A stretch of 64,000 nt of DNA, from contig OU015653.1 of assembly GCA_907165275.2 (NCBI GenBank), positions 14,352,001 to 14,416,000 on the forward strand. Reading direction: 5' to 3'. Of the stretch, positions 1-10,862 are shown in pieces. The stretch is from Zygaena filipendulae. Taxonomy: Eukaryota > Arthropoda > Insecta > Lepidoptera > Zygaenidae. The notes beneath the pieces were generated by a model. That model was not told where the DNA came from. It was given only the letters and a program-made list of their open reading frames with translations, and did not search any database. Within the stretch, counting starts at the first letter, position 1. Each line of letters starts with the position of its first letter. The position numbers and the translations under genes are program-made.

Positions 1-2484
1 CAATTTAACAATTTCACTCGCGAAAGCCCCTCCCTGAACGTGCCTTACGATGACCATGAGCGCTTGATGACGTTCATCGCTCGTCAAAATGAGTGTTTGA
101 CGATGAGAAGTCGAATTACGTAGGTTAGAAAGGAAACGAGATGTATAAGCGATTATACCTACAATCTTGTCCAAAGATGAGAAACGATTAAGAAGACTAT
201 CGATAAAATGAGTGTTTTGATTGGCTACCAAAACCAATGACCCTTTTCGCTCCTCTGATTCAACAATATCAGCTTCAGCGCAACTAGAATCAATTGGCCA
301 TTCGCTCTGAGGCTGTTTCAGCCATGGCGGGCCCGCCCACCATGAGGTATTGCGGATAAGAATTTCTGGAGCATAGGATCGCCTCAGCGCGAAATTACAA
401 GAATGAATGAATGTAGGTTCAACTGAATCCTTACAAGGCAGCTCAACTACACCGGTTTCAGCACGATAATGTTCTGTGAGAAACCTTTGTTCACAGAACG
501 ACTCCTCAGGTGAAAGTGTGGTGACTTTCTGGACCACGTCAATATGCATCAGATTTTGGAGATCGTTGTCAATGCGAGATTGGATTTGCCCCAACGAACC
601 GGTTACTAATGGTGTTATACCCAACAACAGCCATCCGAATACAGAATTGAATGCTGTAGGATGAATCGGATCACCCTTGATACGGCCGTTGAGAAGAGAC
701 TCCACGAATAGATTTGCACCTAGCAAGAGGTCGATCGGTCCAGGCATACTAAAACCTGGATCCGCCAATGGAAGTGATTTTATGTGAGACCAACCTGACG
801 TATTGAGCTTAGCGATTGGCTGGTCGCCACAAATTTTGTTAATGACGTCTAAGTCTACGTCTCTAAAGAAAAGAGTGTTGTTTGTTCCGATGGAACACCG
901 AACTGTACCTGTTACAGCCGTTGCGGCGTCACCTAAGCCATGTACACACTCGTTCACACGACTGGGTCGAATGTTTAAAACCTTCGCCGCTTGCTCAGTA
1001 ATTAAATTGTTTTGACTGCCGGTATCGAAGAGTGCGCGAAAAGAGTGAAAGTTACCCGATGCATCCGTGATTTGTACAAGGGCGGTAGGAAGCAGCACAG
1101 TTGAATTCGCATTCGAAACGATGAGTGATGATTTGGTTCCGTTTGATGCTGTTTCTTTGGATTCTACCTCACCTTTAGAGTCCTCATGCAAAAGCGTGTG
1201 GTGTTTACGCTTACACTTTTGACAGGAAAAGAAGGAAGTGCAATCCTTTAAGTGATGTGACGGTTTCAAACAATTGTAACACCATCTCTTCTCCTGTGCG
1301 ATAGACCTACGTTCTTCGATGGATTTTTGTGCGAAAGTTTTACATGACGATATCAAATGGTCATCGCCACAAAATGAGCAATGACGTACGATTTTAGAGG
1401 GTGCCCCTTCACTGGAACGCTGCTTCGGCTCTTCATGACTAACCACGAGTGTGTGTGACAGATTTCGTTTCGAATTGGAGAGGTACGGAACAGCTGTGGC
1501 CTTTTGCGCTTCTCGGTTGGACGTCATTGGCTTACTCGATTCTGAAAAATGTGTATCGCGAATGAGAGCTTCACACTTCGAATGCAAATACGACTTGAGT
1601 TGCTTATATTTTGGAAGTTCAGTACCAGAATGTTTCTCCTCGAAATCACGACGCATTTTAGAATCTAATTTCGATAGCATATGATAGATAAGAACAAAAT
1701 CCCAATGTGCCACTGGCAAATAAAGCTTCTCAAGTATACTCAAGTTTTCATCGATTGCGTCCAGCGAACGGCGAAACTCCTTTGCATTGTTGACCTTAAA
1801 CTCAATATTAAGAATATCTCTCCAGCATGTGAATGCCAATTCACGTGTATTTTCGTAGCGAGATGTGAGTGCCTGGTACGCATCATGATAGTGATCACCG
1901 ATGATAGGAAACGGTCGAATTACAGCCAACGCATCACCACTCAAGGACGAAATTAGGTAGTGAAACTTTTCGGTATTATTGAGAGTGGGGGAAGTATGAA
2001 TTAAGGCATTGAATGTGTCGAAAAACTCAGGCCAATGTTTAATGTGTCCATCAAACGTAGGTAACGTTATCTTCGGTAGACGTATGCGTGACAACGTATT
2101 ATTGTTTTGAGATAATTCCTCATTTTCTATGGTATTAGTTAATTTTCGATAGATAGAAATCACTCTGAAATGAAGATCATCAAAACGCTCCTGAATACCG
2201 TCGTCTTCTTCGTCCGCGTCATGTATACTTAATATGGTAAAATGCGTATCTTCAAAACTCGCGGCCGTATTCTTAACCTCCTGATAATACGATAGAAATA
2301 GTTCTCGACACTCCTCATCAACATCGGATTTAAGTCCAATTTCTAAAGTTTTCGATAAGCGATTATAAGCGATTGTTCGCTTCCTTCGCAAAGCCGGTAA
2401 ATCGTTCACGGTATAGTCTTCATGGAAAGACCTTGACTTCGTAAGGCTAGGTTTACGCTTAACTCGCTTGGTTAATAGCGACAT
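1..2484 (-). CDS. BEL/Pao polyprotein: gag, zinc knuckles, aspartic protease, then post-RNase H region; RT missing
   Basis: An 828-codon frame without a stop, still open at the window edge. The start is the first ATG (MSLLTKRVKRKPSL), with no upstream gag-like sequence. Residues about 130-290 match the BEL gag type (DUF1759: LPTFDGHIKHWPEFFDTFNA). Three zinc knuckles follow: C369-X2-C-X3-H-X4-C, C402-X2-C-X4-H-X4-C, and CQKCKRKHHTLLH from C421. A retropepsin-like protease (DUF1758) has its catalytic Asp at 487 in LFDTGSQNNLI, and the typical FGWLLLG occurs near 628. After residue about 702 (NFALRR) the frame jumps to the WWAGPPWL...SEWP segment (715-722), which in this family lies after RNase H and before integrase. 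The roughly 700-800 residues of RT and RNase H expected between are absent, with no frameshift. Gag would build the particle and the protease would cut the polyprotein; without RT this copy could move only with help from another. Family and domain order are secure; when the deletion arose is unknown. Confidence 0.92.
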   Translation of the reverse strand, partial: MSLLTKRVKRKPSLTKSRSFHEDYTVNDLPALRRKRTIAYNRLSKTLEIGLKSDVDEECRELFLSYYQEVKNTAASFEDTHFTILSIHDADEEDDGIQERFDDLHFRVISIYRKLTNTIENEELSQNNNTLSRIRLPKITLPTFDGHIKHWPEFFDTFNALIHTSPTLNNTEKFHYLISSLSGDALAVIRPFPIIGDHYHDAYQALTSRYENTRELAFTCWRDILNIEFKVNNAKEFRRSLDAIDENLSILEKLYLPVAHWDFVLIYHMLSKLDSKMRRDFEEKHSGTELPKYKQLKSYLHSKCEALIRDTHFSESSKPMTSNREAQKATAVPYLSNSKRNLSHTLVVSHEEPKQRSSEGAPSKIVRHCSFCGDDHLISSCKTFAQKSIEERRSIAQEKRWCYNCLKPSHHLKDCTSFFSCQKCKRKHHTLLHEDSKGEVESKETASNGTKSSLIVSNANSTVLLPTALVQITDASGNFHSFRALFDTGSQNNLITEQAAKVLNIRPSRVNECVHGLGDAATAVTGTVRCSIGTNNTLFFRDVDLDVINKICGDQPIAKLNTSGWSHIKSLPLADPGFSMPGPIDLLLGANLFVESLLNGRIKGDPIHPTAFNSVFGWLLLGITPLVTGSLGQIQSRIDNDLQNLMHIDVVQKVTTLSPEESFCEQRFLTEHYRAETGVVELPCKDSVEPTFIHSCNFALRRSYAPEILIRNTSWWAGPPWLKQPQSEWPIDSSCAEADIVESEERKGSLVLVANQNTHFIDSLLNRFSSLDKIVGIIAYTSRFLSNLRNSTSHRQTLILTSDERHQALMVIVRHVQGGAFASEIVKL

Positions 2485-3378
2485 AATAGTTGATATAAGT
2501 TACGCTTCACTCGAGCTTCTGTTAGCCCTTGGAAGAAATCAGCGTGAATATATGTAGGAATGTGTACAATACAAAACTAATTTGGTTTGAAAATAGTTCG
2601 ATGACGAAAATCACAACGAAACAACGATCACGAAAGAACGATTACGAAAACGAAAACGAAACCGAAAGATACCAGAATAGGTCTCCGGTCGAGAATAGGC
2701 TCCCGATGATGCGGACGGACGTTAGGTACCTATCACTCCGCAACTGTATACGATCACTGCACTGCGATCGTAAGGTAGGTAAGATATTTAAGATTATGAA
2801 TACAACAATGTTGTCGATGAATTTGTTTGTGCCTTTTATTAATAATTAATATTAATAATAGACACACCGATACGTATAATTTCGATGAATATTAATATTT
2901 TGGTCTATGAGTTGCCGTAAGCCGAGAAAAATATATAAACACCGATGAGAATTAATGATTGTTTATATGATCTTACAGCAATTAAAACCAAAACATTGAC
3001 TCGTTTGTCCAAATCAAGATTGCAAAATCCAATTACAATAATGTGTGAAAGTGCTTGACATTCGTGTTGGCGACTTATACCTATTGACTTATAAATTGGC
3101 AAGTGTAGGGTAGATATTAATTGCGCATGTATGATCGAAAACTTCGAGACCAATATTAAATTATTATTTTATCAAGTTGATACCTACGAAATATGCTATG
3201 CCAAACGATTTATATGCAATATTACGCTTTAGTTAACGATATTATAGTAAAATAAGACAACCAATACCGCAACAAAATATGAGTTAGGTATATAATGAAC
3301 TATAATGAATGATAATAATCGTAGTTTTAAGGATAATCTCAATAGGTATTTTGATCGCACTTCGGTATTGAGGTGGGT
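2485..3378 (-). other. leader between primer site and gag of the BEL/Pao element
   Basis: AT-rich and without a convincing open frame on either strand. Position alone suggests it is the untranslated and packaging leader. At about 0.9 kb it is long for this class, so part of it could be a later insertion; I see no element ends inside it. Confidence 0.5.
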
Positions 3379-3396
3379 TCCCTGGTTTCGGCACCA
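3379..3396 (-). other. primer binding site, tRNA-Phe type
   Basis: The minus strand reads TGGTGCCGAAACCAGGGA. The insect tRNA-Phe 3' end (UCCCGGGUUUCGGCACCA) is complementary at 17 of these 18 bases, with one mismatch at 3383. It lies a few bases inside the predicted LTR end, where minus-strand DNA synthesis is primed. The match uses general knowledge of tRNA-Phe, not a search. Confidence 0.75.
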
Positions 3397-3402
3397 AAAA
3401 GA

Positions 3403-3702
3403 TGTGACGTCCTTGTCTAGGTTTATACAAATCTAGACTCAAACGCACTCTGGGTCAAATACAATTGATGGAATGAACACGGTAATGTATTCGCCGAATC
3501 TAAAGGTTAACGACGTTCGACATCCAAGTACAGAGCAATACAATGCGCACGTACCTTACTGGCGACTGCGGCTGCTGCTGCTGCACCTAGCCGATGAACT
3601 CCTCAACCGGTTACTCGAAGAGCGCCTGATGATTGTCTATAGTTTGCGTTTAATAAAGCCGGCCGGCAAAGCACTGGTAATAATTAGCACAAACACACAA
3701 CA
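3403..3702 (-). repeat. candidate 5' LTR of the BEL/Pao element
   Basis: The inner end is placed at the TG/CA dinucleotide 6 bases beyond the primer site. The outer end is placed at TGTTGTGTG (minus strand), a BEL-like LTR start. Only one LTR is in the window, so the outer border and the 300-bp length are guesses. The inner border is better supported. Confidence 0.4.
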
Positions 3703-4466
3703 AAAGTTAGATTTTGCGGTTCCAACACTTGGACACGTTACGAGAAGTAGATAGACTCGCAGAGCTCCTACCGCTTCCGCGATTGCGTTCGTTCTCTCTT
3801 TTTCTCAACGTTTTTTCTCCGTACCCGCGCATGAGTTGATTAAAAAACCAACCGTTGCCACAGACTATGGATGTCAGTATCATTAACCACAGAATAATGA
3901 AATACGATAAAATTAGAATGAGGACGGAACAGACCTTAAACTCTAGAAACATCGTAACACAAAGGACTATCAAATGAAAAAAATAGCCAGACGACATTGA
4001 GCTATTATATTATAGATGACACGAAAAAGTTACGGAAATACAGGAAAAACAATCTCTTCTAACTGTTATAGCTTCAAATTCTTTATTATCATTTAAAACG
4101 AGCCCGATATACATCAATAATTGGATACAATTTGGCAAATATAACACACCCGGACGGAATCCGGTAGATCCGGATTACTTCCAAATAAATCTGTACGCGT
4201 GGCAACCCTACATCTAACAGAAACACAACCTTAACAATTTGTTATTGAGAATCCCCGAAATTACAAGGCGTAGTGCGGGCTTATCGCCCGTTACTTAATC
4301 TCCACATCTTTACCCCACGGCATTGGTGGGGATATAAATTGTAGTTGTTTACCCTTGAAGCGGTGGTTTTGATAAACTGCCAACGAAGTTGTACATCTCA
4401 ATCAGCTGGAAATAATTGTATCTCTAGCAAATGTTCGATAGGTTACCAATACAATATAATACAAAA
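3703..4466. other. no gene recognised
   Basis: AT-rich flank of the BEL element. A GC-rich patch at about 4260-4340 resembles degraded repeat DNA. Nothing else stands out. Confidence 0.4.
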
Positions 4467-4752
4467 TAGTTGTTCCCCGCTTTAATTTTGGAGATCTCGC
4501 GGGAGTTCCGAGATAAAAGTACCCTATTTCCCTTTCTGTACGCCAGAAAATGTACACTTTGCAAAATTTAAATGAAGTGTCCCCTGCGTTAATTTCCACG
4601 GGAGTTTCCACTGGTTTTTTGGGATAAAAGTACTCTTTGTCCTTTTCTTTACCCCTGACAACGTGTATGCAAAATTTCATGATGATCGGTTGAGCAGTTA
4701 AGGCGTGAAAGGGTAACAAACAAACTCCCTTTTGCATTTACAAATAGTAAGG
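4467..4752 (-). mobile_element. Helitron-like (TC...CTAG family) copy, 3' end degraded
   Basis: Shares with the family TGTTCCCCGC, the GGAGTTCC/GGGATAAAAGTACCCTAT core and CCCTGACAACGTGTATGCAA followed by TTTCATGATGATCGG. The core occurs twice in tandem. The terminal CTAG is missing. Confidence 0.65.
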
Positions 4753-4810
4753 ATAGATTACGTAATGACCCGAAGACGTACTTAGAATTTGAGCGATGCT
4801 TATTCGTATA

Positions 4811-5088
4811 CTAGCTGTGTCTCGCGGTTTCACCCCCGTGAAAAGTTCAAGTTTAAGTGTAACAACTTTTTTCCGACATCCGATTTGAATCCTTTTGATC
4901 CTTTCGATCGGAACCGCATGGTCCAATCCAAATCCAATCGGTTCAGTAGATGCGGAGATTATCGCGAACAGACAGACAGACAGAAAAGAAATTTAAAAAC
5001 TTTTTTGGGCTTGGTTACTCTTCTCAATTTTAGGTAAAAATATTTAATGTACAGAATCGCGGATACTACTCTTTTATTATAGTATAGA
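4811..5088 (-). mobile_element. Helitron-like (TC...CTAG) copy, complete ends
   Basis: On the plus strand it starts CTAGCTGTGTCTCGCGGTTT after A and ends TAGTATAGA before T. That gives TC and CTAG ends between host A and T, as expected for a Helitron. The CGCGGTTTCACCCCCG hairpin next to the CTAG end is partly decayed. Confidence 0.65.
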
Positions 5089-5153
5089 TTTTTCGAGTTC
5101 TTAGCATAATATGTGAGTTCATTAACTGTGGACTGTGGTCTAATTTTATGTTA

Positions 5154-5459
5154 GATTGGGCATGATGACTAAATTTTAATTTTTAGTCCGTCTTGTAGAT
5201 AAATAAAAAATATTGGACACGTATTTTTCCTTTTTTTACGTACCTAATAAAAAAATAACGGCGATACATTGAGTTGAAATTCCGTGTAATACCAAGGTAC
5301 ACTTTATACTTAGTTATGACGTCACGGCCTCCCACTCCGCGTTTTATATTATTTCAATAATTCAAAATAGCAAAAAATACGGGTCTATTATTTTTTTTAC
5401 CATCTAACTGACGGACTGAATAGAATTTTGATTTTCATACCTTTTCATCATGCCCAATC
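5154..5459. mobile_element. MITE with GATTGGGCATGATGA inverted ends
   Basis: Left end GATTGGGCATGATGACTAAA, right end inverted with the same 15 bases. A second inner inverted pair is AGTCCGTC (plus strand 5188 region) and GACGGACT. Related to the copy at 54983-55318 and the fragment near 30560-30745. No protein coded. Confidence 0.7.
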
Positions 5460-5526
5460 GTTTCCAAACACAAAAATTATCGCCTTACAGAAAACATAGT
5501 TTATTCGATTCGCGTACTACATTATA

Positions 5527-5784
5527 TCTTAATATATATAAATCACGTGTCACGTTGTTTGTCCGCGATGGACTCCGAAACTACTGAACGGATTTTGATA
5601 AAAATTTGTAACCATTTATAATATGGTCCAAATTAAAAAATAGGATAGTTTTTATCCCGCAATTCCCGCGGGATCTCCAGCTCAAACTACTGTCGGGGTA
5701 CAAGGAAGGACATAGAGTACTTTTTCCCGCAACCTCCGCGGGAACTCCGAAATTATCGCGGATGAAATCGCGGGGGACAGCTAG
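5527..5784 (+). mobile_element. Helitron-like copy, complete: TC...hairpin-CTAG
   Basis: Begins TCTTAATATATATAAATC after A5526 and ends GGGGGACAGCTAG before T5785. Just inside the 3' end, ATCGCGGATGAAATCGCGGG can form a short hairpin. These are Helitron hallmarks: 5' TC, 3' hairpin plus CTRR, insertion between A and T. At 258 bp it has no Rep/helicase and is non-autonomous. Same subfamily as the copy at 16276-16542. Confidence 0.75.
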
Positions 5785-6159
5785 TAGATATATATATTTA
5801 GGTTTTATTTATATGCATAGATGTATGTTTATTTGCGTGTATCGATGATATTTATCTACTGAAGTCTGTATCTATGGTCCTATAGTAGGTACATAATATA
5901 TTTAAAATTAATAGCTAAAATACAAACAGCTACAATGTTTTTCTTTCCACTTTTCGTTTTGCTCCGCCATAATTAATTCCAAGAACTTGTTTTTATTAAC
6001 ATTTTGAGATCCATAAAAAAATATTCGCTACAACTCTCTTCGTTAAAAAATGAAACTCCTTTTTGTTTTCTCTGATTTGAAGAGATAAGTTTTTAATTGG
6101 CCTTGCGGATTTTTCCTAGCGCTTTAGGCTGAGATTGCAAGATAATTATCTAAGTATAT

Positions 6160-6347
6160 AGGTATTTAAAAATGAATTGCTGCTCGTTTGTCTCGCTAAA
6201 ACTCAAGAACGGCTGGACCGATTTGGCTAATTTATATCTTGTAATATTCGTGAAAGTTCAGGGAAAGTTTAAAAAGAAAAAAAGGCCAATTCTTAATTCC
6301 CGCGGGAATTCCGAAACTCAGGCGGGTGAAACCGCGGGCACAGCTAG
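6160..6347 (+). mobile_element. Helitron-like copy, 3' end intact
   Basis: Carries the GGAATTCCGAAACTC core, the GGCGGGTGAAACCGCGGG hairpin and ACAGCTAG followed by T. The 5' border is approximate. Any open frame through it is an artefact of the repeat. Confidence 0.65.
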
Positions 6348-6476
6348 TATAATGTAATAATTAACATTATTACTACGCTTCTGACACTTTTTTACTAGAG
6401 ATAAGTAAGGATACATTTTATAGTGTCACAACTCACAAGCGCTACCGTATAACGTAACAGACTTATCTGTGGCGTT

Positions 6477-6857
6477 GTGTCGCGATAGAATTATATCAGT
6501 TTCATACAAGAGACGCACCACAACAAGGGCCCTTATTCACTATGACCAACAACATTCCTTGCCCATAACGCGCGTCCCAAAAACGCATTTGCATTGCAAC
6601 GCATTGCAAACGTTCTAGATGGTAATATATTAGCAATTATTATTCTTTATGCCATAAGAAACGTTGTAAATGTATTTTTTTTGCAGTAAAACTTCTTTGA
6701 TTACGAGGGAAAGACAGTTTTTGCGGCGTCTTATCTTAACGCGGCGTGTTATGGTCATAGTGAGGGCCCAGGACGCGTCACAACTCGACATAATATACAA
6801 ATAATATGTCTTTAACCATACTAATTGTATGAAACCTACATGCTTCTGTCGTGACAC
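6477..6857. mobile_element. possible MITE with decayed inverted ends
   Basis: Left end GTGTCGCGATAGAA...GTTTCATACAA and, inverted at the right, GTGTCACGACAGAA...GTTTCATACAA. The arms match in two blocks separated by a variable stretch. Single copy in the window. Confidence 0.4.
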
Positions 6858-7409
6858 AAGATGACACGACGCACAAGTGTGTTTCAGGCTTTACGTGGAT
6901 GCTTTTCTGTTTATTTATGGCTGTTACTATTCGTCCACTAAACGGACGAATACTAATCCTCCGCTAAACGCAAAATATATTGATCTTTCCTTTTATATCA
7001 TTTTAGAACTGTCTGCGCCGTAATTAGAGAAATTTTCTTGACGTACTTAGTTAAGATTTCTCAAAGGGAAACGTTAGAAACGAGTTGAAAATAAGTAAAA
7101 TCGTAGGTACCTACCTACAAAAAGTCCTTTGAGCATTTTTATTACTTATTAGCTACTTTATATTCAAACGGAATCATAATTAAAATGTCTGAACATTCGC
7201 CTTCTTTTACCAAGAAATAAAAGAAATATGGCAAATAACATTTATGTTTGATTGTTTCCAGAATTCTTTTCATGAATTTCTTAAGTCTGTAATATGAATA
7301 ACTTAATTAAAACAGTGACATTACCTTTGGCTGTCGTACCGTAGACAAAAGCAACGAATTCTTCTAATAACTCTAATAACTCTCTTCTAATAACTTTTAA
7401 TATTATAAT

Positions 7410-7645
7410 TAGAAAGAAAGAAAGAAAGAAAAGGCATTTATTTGGAAATAGAGACACAACACAATTACAGTTAGTTTATATACTTACATTAGAACAAGAT
7501 ATTAGGTTAAGAAGATTAAAGGTTGTCTGGAAGGGATCGCTACGATAAGATCGCCTTTTGTATGCCTTAATTTATAAAAAAAAAGTTGTAAACATACCTA
7601 CTGTAAAATGGTATACATATAATAAAGAATATTCTATTCTATTAA
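7410..7645 (+). mobile_element. LINE 3' end (5'-truncated)
   Basis: Contains GGAAGGGATCGCTACGATAA with AGATCGCCTTTTGTATG, a 3' UTR block typical of lepidopteran LINEs. It ends in AATAAAGAATATTCTATTCT. Related blocks lie at 26171-26330 (inverted) and 45505-45640. No coding part remains. Confidence 0.55.
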
Positions 7646-7671
7646 GTTATAGTTATACTTTCGATTAAAAT

Positions 7672-7842
7672 AATGCGAATTTGAGTTAATTTGTTTGTTT
7701 GTTACGATTTCAAACATTAACGGCTCAACCGATCACCATGAAATTTTGCAAACACGCAGGAGAGGAGGACATAGGGTGCTTTCTATCATGGAATTCCCGC
7801 AGAAATTCCGAAATTAACGCGGGTGAAATCGCGAGTAAAAGT
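7672..7842 (+). mobile_element. Helitron-like copy interrupted or cut by a SINE
   Basis: Has ACGGCTCAACCGATCACCAT, GAATTCCCGC and CGCGGGTGAAATCGCG. The terminal CTAG is not next to the hairpin: SINE sequence starts there. A CTAG followed by T lies at 8108-8111, just after the SINE tail, and may be the displaced end. Confidence 0.55.
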
Positions 7843-8107
7843 CAGTTGACGCAGCAGGTCACCATGCTACCCGCTAATCAAGAGGTTCCGGGTTCGATTC
7901 CTGGTGGGGGTGGACTTTGTGTGATGAACACAGGGTTCCATTTTCCAGTCTGGGCGTGTATATACTAAATATCTATAGTATAATAATATATATGTATTAA
8001 TATGTAGTATATACCACGTTTGCTTGGTTTCCACGACACAAGCTTATATAGCTAAGTGTGGGATCGAGTAGATCTGTGTGTTGTGAAGTGGATTATTATT
8101 ATTATTA
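7843..8107 (+). mobile_element. tRNA-derived SINE, copy 1
   Basis: The 5' part is tRNA-like with a clear B box, GGTTCGATTCC, and a decayed A box (GACGCAGCAGG). The body shares GTGATGAACACAGGGTTCCA and ACCACGTTTGCTTGGTTTCC with copies at 31361 and 36632. The tail is (ATT)n. Confidence 0.85.
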
Positions 8108-8368
8108 CTAGTTTTACTTGAATAAGGAAAAACAAATAATAAAATATATTGTGTGAGGTCGTCGTACGACCAAACGACATATCGTATTCCTCGGAACTGT
8201 ATTCATGTTCCCAATTTCACACGCCACCTAGCAAACCTGACGAGAGATAAGGAGACATCCTCCTAATAATTACATCGAAAAGTAATTACACTTAAATCTA
8301 TTTCGTTTCAAACAAGGGTTGTCGCTGAACTTACGTTCGCTTCGATCCGGGCTCAAATGAAAAATAAA

Positions 8369-8771
8369 TGGATATAGATAAGCAATAGTGTGTTAACCCA
8401 CACTGGAGAAGTTTTGAGTAAATCGTGTTTTAAAAGCATTAGACACAGACATAGACATATACTTTATTTGGTATCAACATCAAAATACCTTAAATAGAAA
8501 TACACAAAAATACAAGTAGGTACGTAAAATGCAGAGATCTACAGTAGGAGTAAATTGTTGAGTATTTGTTGCGATGCCAAACTGGACACCGACTCATCAT
8601 TAGCGTCATTTTGTGTGAATATTTTTTTATGTTCGACATTTTGTTGGTATTTAAACAATAATATAATAAGGCAAACACCTAATTAAAAAAACGTTCTGTT
8701 ACTCTCAATAAAGTGTTGTGTATCAATAACTTAATTTTGTGAGTTCACATGTTATTGCTTATTTTCGTCCA
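8369..8771 (+). mobile_element. MITE with TGGAC..AGATAAGCAATA ends, copy 1, carrying an insertion
   Basis: Ends are TGGATATAGATAAGCAATA and its inverse TATTGCTTATTTTCGTCCA. Copies at 12476-12713 and 24376-24612 are about 238 bp. This one is longer because of roughly 160 bp at about 8441-8600. Confidence 0.75.
8441..8600 (-). mobile_element. truncated LINE tail inserted in the MITE
   Basis: The minus strand ends in ACCAAATAAAGTATATGTC then TATGTCTGTGTC, a LINE-style 3' tail with a short repeat. The segment is absent from the sister MITE copies. Borders are approximate. Confidence 0.45.
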
Positions 8772-8849
8772 AATATAAGAAAAGCCTATTTCAATTATCG
8801 TTTTTGAATAACGTTTTTTTATTTATTTTAACAAATTTATATTATATAG

Positions 8850-9030
8850 CAGTGCCTGCGGTTTCACCCCGTGAGTTACGGAATTCCCGTTGGAACAGCT
8901 TTTTTTCTAAAATAAAAGAAGCCAAAGTTACTCCTTAAATAACCGGTCCCGGTAAAAAAGATCCAGCTATTTCAGAGATTAGACGGAACTAACAAACAGA
9001 CAGATAAAAATTTAGAAATTGTTTTTTTTT
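8850..9030 (-). mobile_element. Helitron-like copy, degraded
   Basis: Shows TGCGGTTTCACCCCGTGA, GGAATTCCCGTTGGAAC and a late AACAAACAGACAGA block in family order. The CTAG end has been lost. Confidence 0.5.
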
Positions 9031-10369
9031 TTATGTTAGTGGAAAGCTGTTAATTTGGAATTACAAACAGACACTTGAATTTTATTTATATGACTAATGT
9101 TTAACTTGGATATTTTAACAGACAATATTATAACAATATTTTTTTTATTAATAATGATAAATAAATACCTATGGTTCGAAAGTCTGGAAAGGTAACTTCC
9201 GAAACGTGTGACATCCCTGAGTTAGATGTGAACGCGGTTAGATTACAAACGTTGGTGCGACGTGTTTAATTTGGATAGTCTGTGTATTGGCGTCGGGTAA
9301 TATCCAATACCCTCTTACCTATTTACCCCATAGCTCGGGTAATTGGGTATTACCCGGCCACACGCCAGGGAATGTGCATCCACCGCAGATTGTCAGCGGT
9401 ACGCGTCAATCGAGGTGTTATGTTGTAATTGGATTACCATTGCTGCGTATTCGATATTAAATTAATTACCTCCAACCAATTAAGTCTATTATATTAGTAG
9501 GTTTATGTAAAAAAAAAAAACAATATTTTGAGATAAGACTATTAAAGTAAATCCCTCCTCGTACCTAAATTAGTTTAAGCAAACTAAATCCAGAGTCAAA
9601 AAGTAACTGATAATAATGGTCAAATCAGATACAATAAGGTGGCAGAGAGCTGTAGATAGATACGAAAAGCTGGTAGGTAATTTTGTATTATATCAATTTT
9701 CCGATGAATAAAAACATAATATAATCCGAACTCTATTTAATAATACGAAAATCACATTGAAAGAGTTTCCGTTTGTGCAATTTGCTTAATATGCACACGC
9801 GTTTCGGACCCGGCAATTTTGTTAAAAGCTCACCTACGCGACTTACCGGCCGGTTACGGTCCGGTTAGTTTCGGTTCGGTGTGTGTGCCGATGTTTTCCC
9901 GGACAGGCCCGAACAGCGCACAACCGGGGAAGCAAGCATGGGAGCAATATAGTATTTATATAAGTACACAACACAATTTATATACATATTACCATAATAT
10001 TATGTATTTGTAATGATATTTGTATACATATTGCACTGCACCTTGTTTATGACAATTTTATCCATACTCGAGGTAATAATAAAGACGAGAGAGTAACTCT
10101 ATGTTTTCAAGCCTCAACCGCTGAAAAGATTTTTTAACCGACAAAAAAATGAGGAGGTTATGCATTCGGCTGTAGGTATGTATGCTTTTTTATGTATGTT
10201 CATTGATAATTAGTTATCGGATCGGTGGAAGGTATACTTACCTACTTTTTATTCTGGAACAATTTTTTTTCGAGGTAATTCCGAATCCCGAAACCTCGGG
10301 TATTTATAATGTAGTTATTATTGACATTGAACTTCGTCTCGCTAAACGTTTGTGTATAAATATTTTTGA
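9031..10369. other. no gene recognised; one GC-rich island
   Basis: Mostly AT-rich. A GC-rich stretch at about 9800-9930 (CCGGCCGGTTACGGTCCGG) stands out, but its frames are short. Around 10134-10190, AACCGAC...GAGGAGGTTATGCATTCG looks like a decayed copy of the ACCGACTTCCAAAAAGGAGG repeat. Confidence 0.35.
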
Positions 10370-10862
10370 CTAGCTATGCCCCGCGGTTTCACCCGCGGTA
10401 ATTTCGGAGTTCCCGCGGGAATTCCGGGATAAAAAGTATCCTATGTCCTTCTCTGTACCCCTGACAACGTGCATGCCAAATTTCATCCAAATCCGTTTAG
10501 CCGTTTTTGCGTGATTGAGTAACCGTATGCGAGGATAAGAGCTCGAAAGCGCATTTTCGTCCGACTTGCTTCAAATTTATCGTCACTGCTCAGCTCCTAT
10601 GTGTCTTAGCGTTATGTTATATAGCCTATAACCTGCCCAAGAGTATGGACTACAATTGTACCAAGTTTGGTTAAAATCCCTTCAGTAGTTTTTGACCCAT
10701 GCGTGCACATACAGACAGACAGACAGACAGAATGATAGACAAAAAGTTTACTGATTGCATTTTTAGCATCAGTTTCGATCACCATTCATCCTCCAATATT
10801 AATTTTGAATATATATTCAATGTACAGAATTGACCTCCCTACAGTTTTGTTATGAGTATAGA
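10370..10862 (-). mobile_element. long Helitron-like copy with complete ends
   Basis: The plus strand begins CTAGCTATGCCCCGCGGTTT with the hairpin CCGCGGTTTCACCCGCGG. It ends GAGTATAGA before T. At 493 bp it is about twice the usual length, and an (ACAG)n stretch lies near 10705. It may be a second subfamily fused to the first. Confidence 0.65.

Larger units (their letters stand above)
1..3702 (-). mobile_element. BEL/Pao LTR retrotransposon, 5' part (runs off window)
   Basis: Read on the minus strand the order is candidate LTR (3702-3403), primer binding site (3396-3379), a roughly 0.9 kb leader, then a gag-protease frame from 2484 leaving the window at base 1. This is the order of a BEL/Pao element. 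The 3' half and second LTR lie outside the window, so insertion age and target duplication cannot be read. The gene is internally deleted (see the CDS entry). Confidence 0.85.

Noticed and set aside
476..2849. Plus-strand frames across the BEL region
   Set aside because: Antisense shadows of the 828-codon gag-protease frame.
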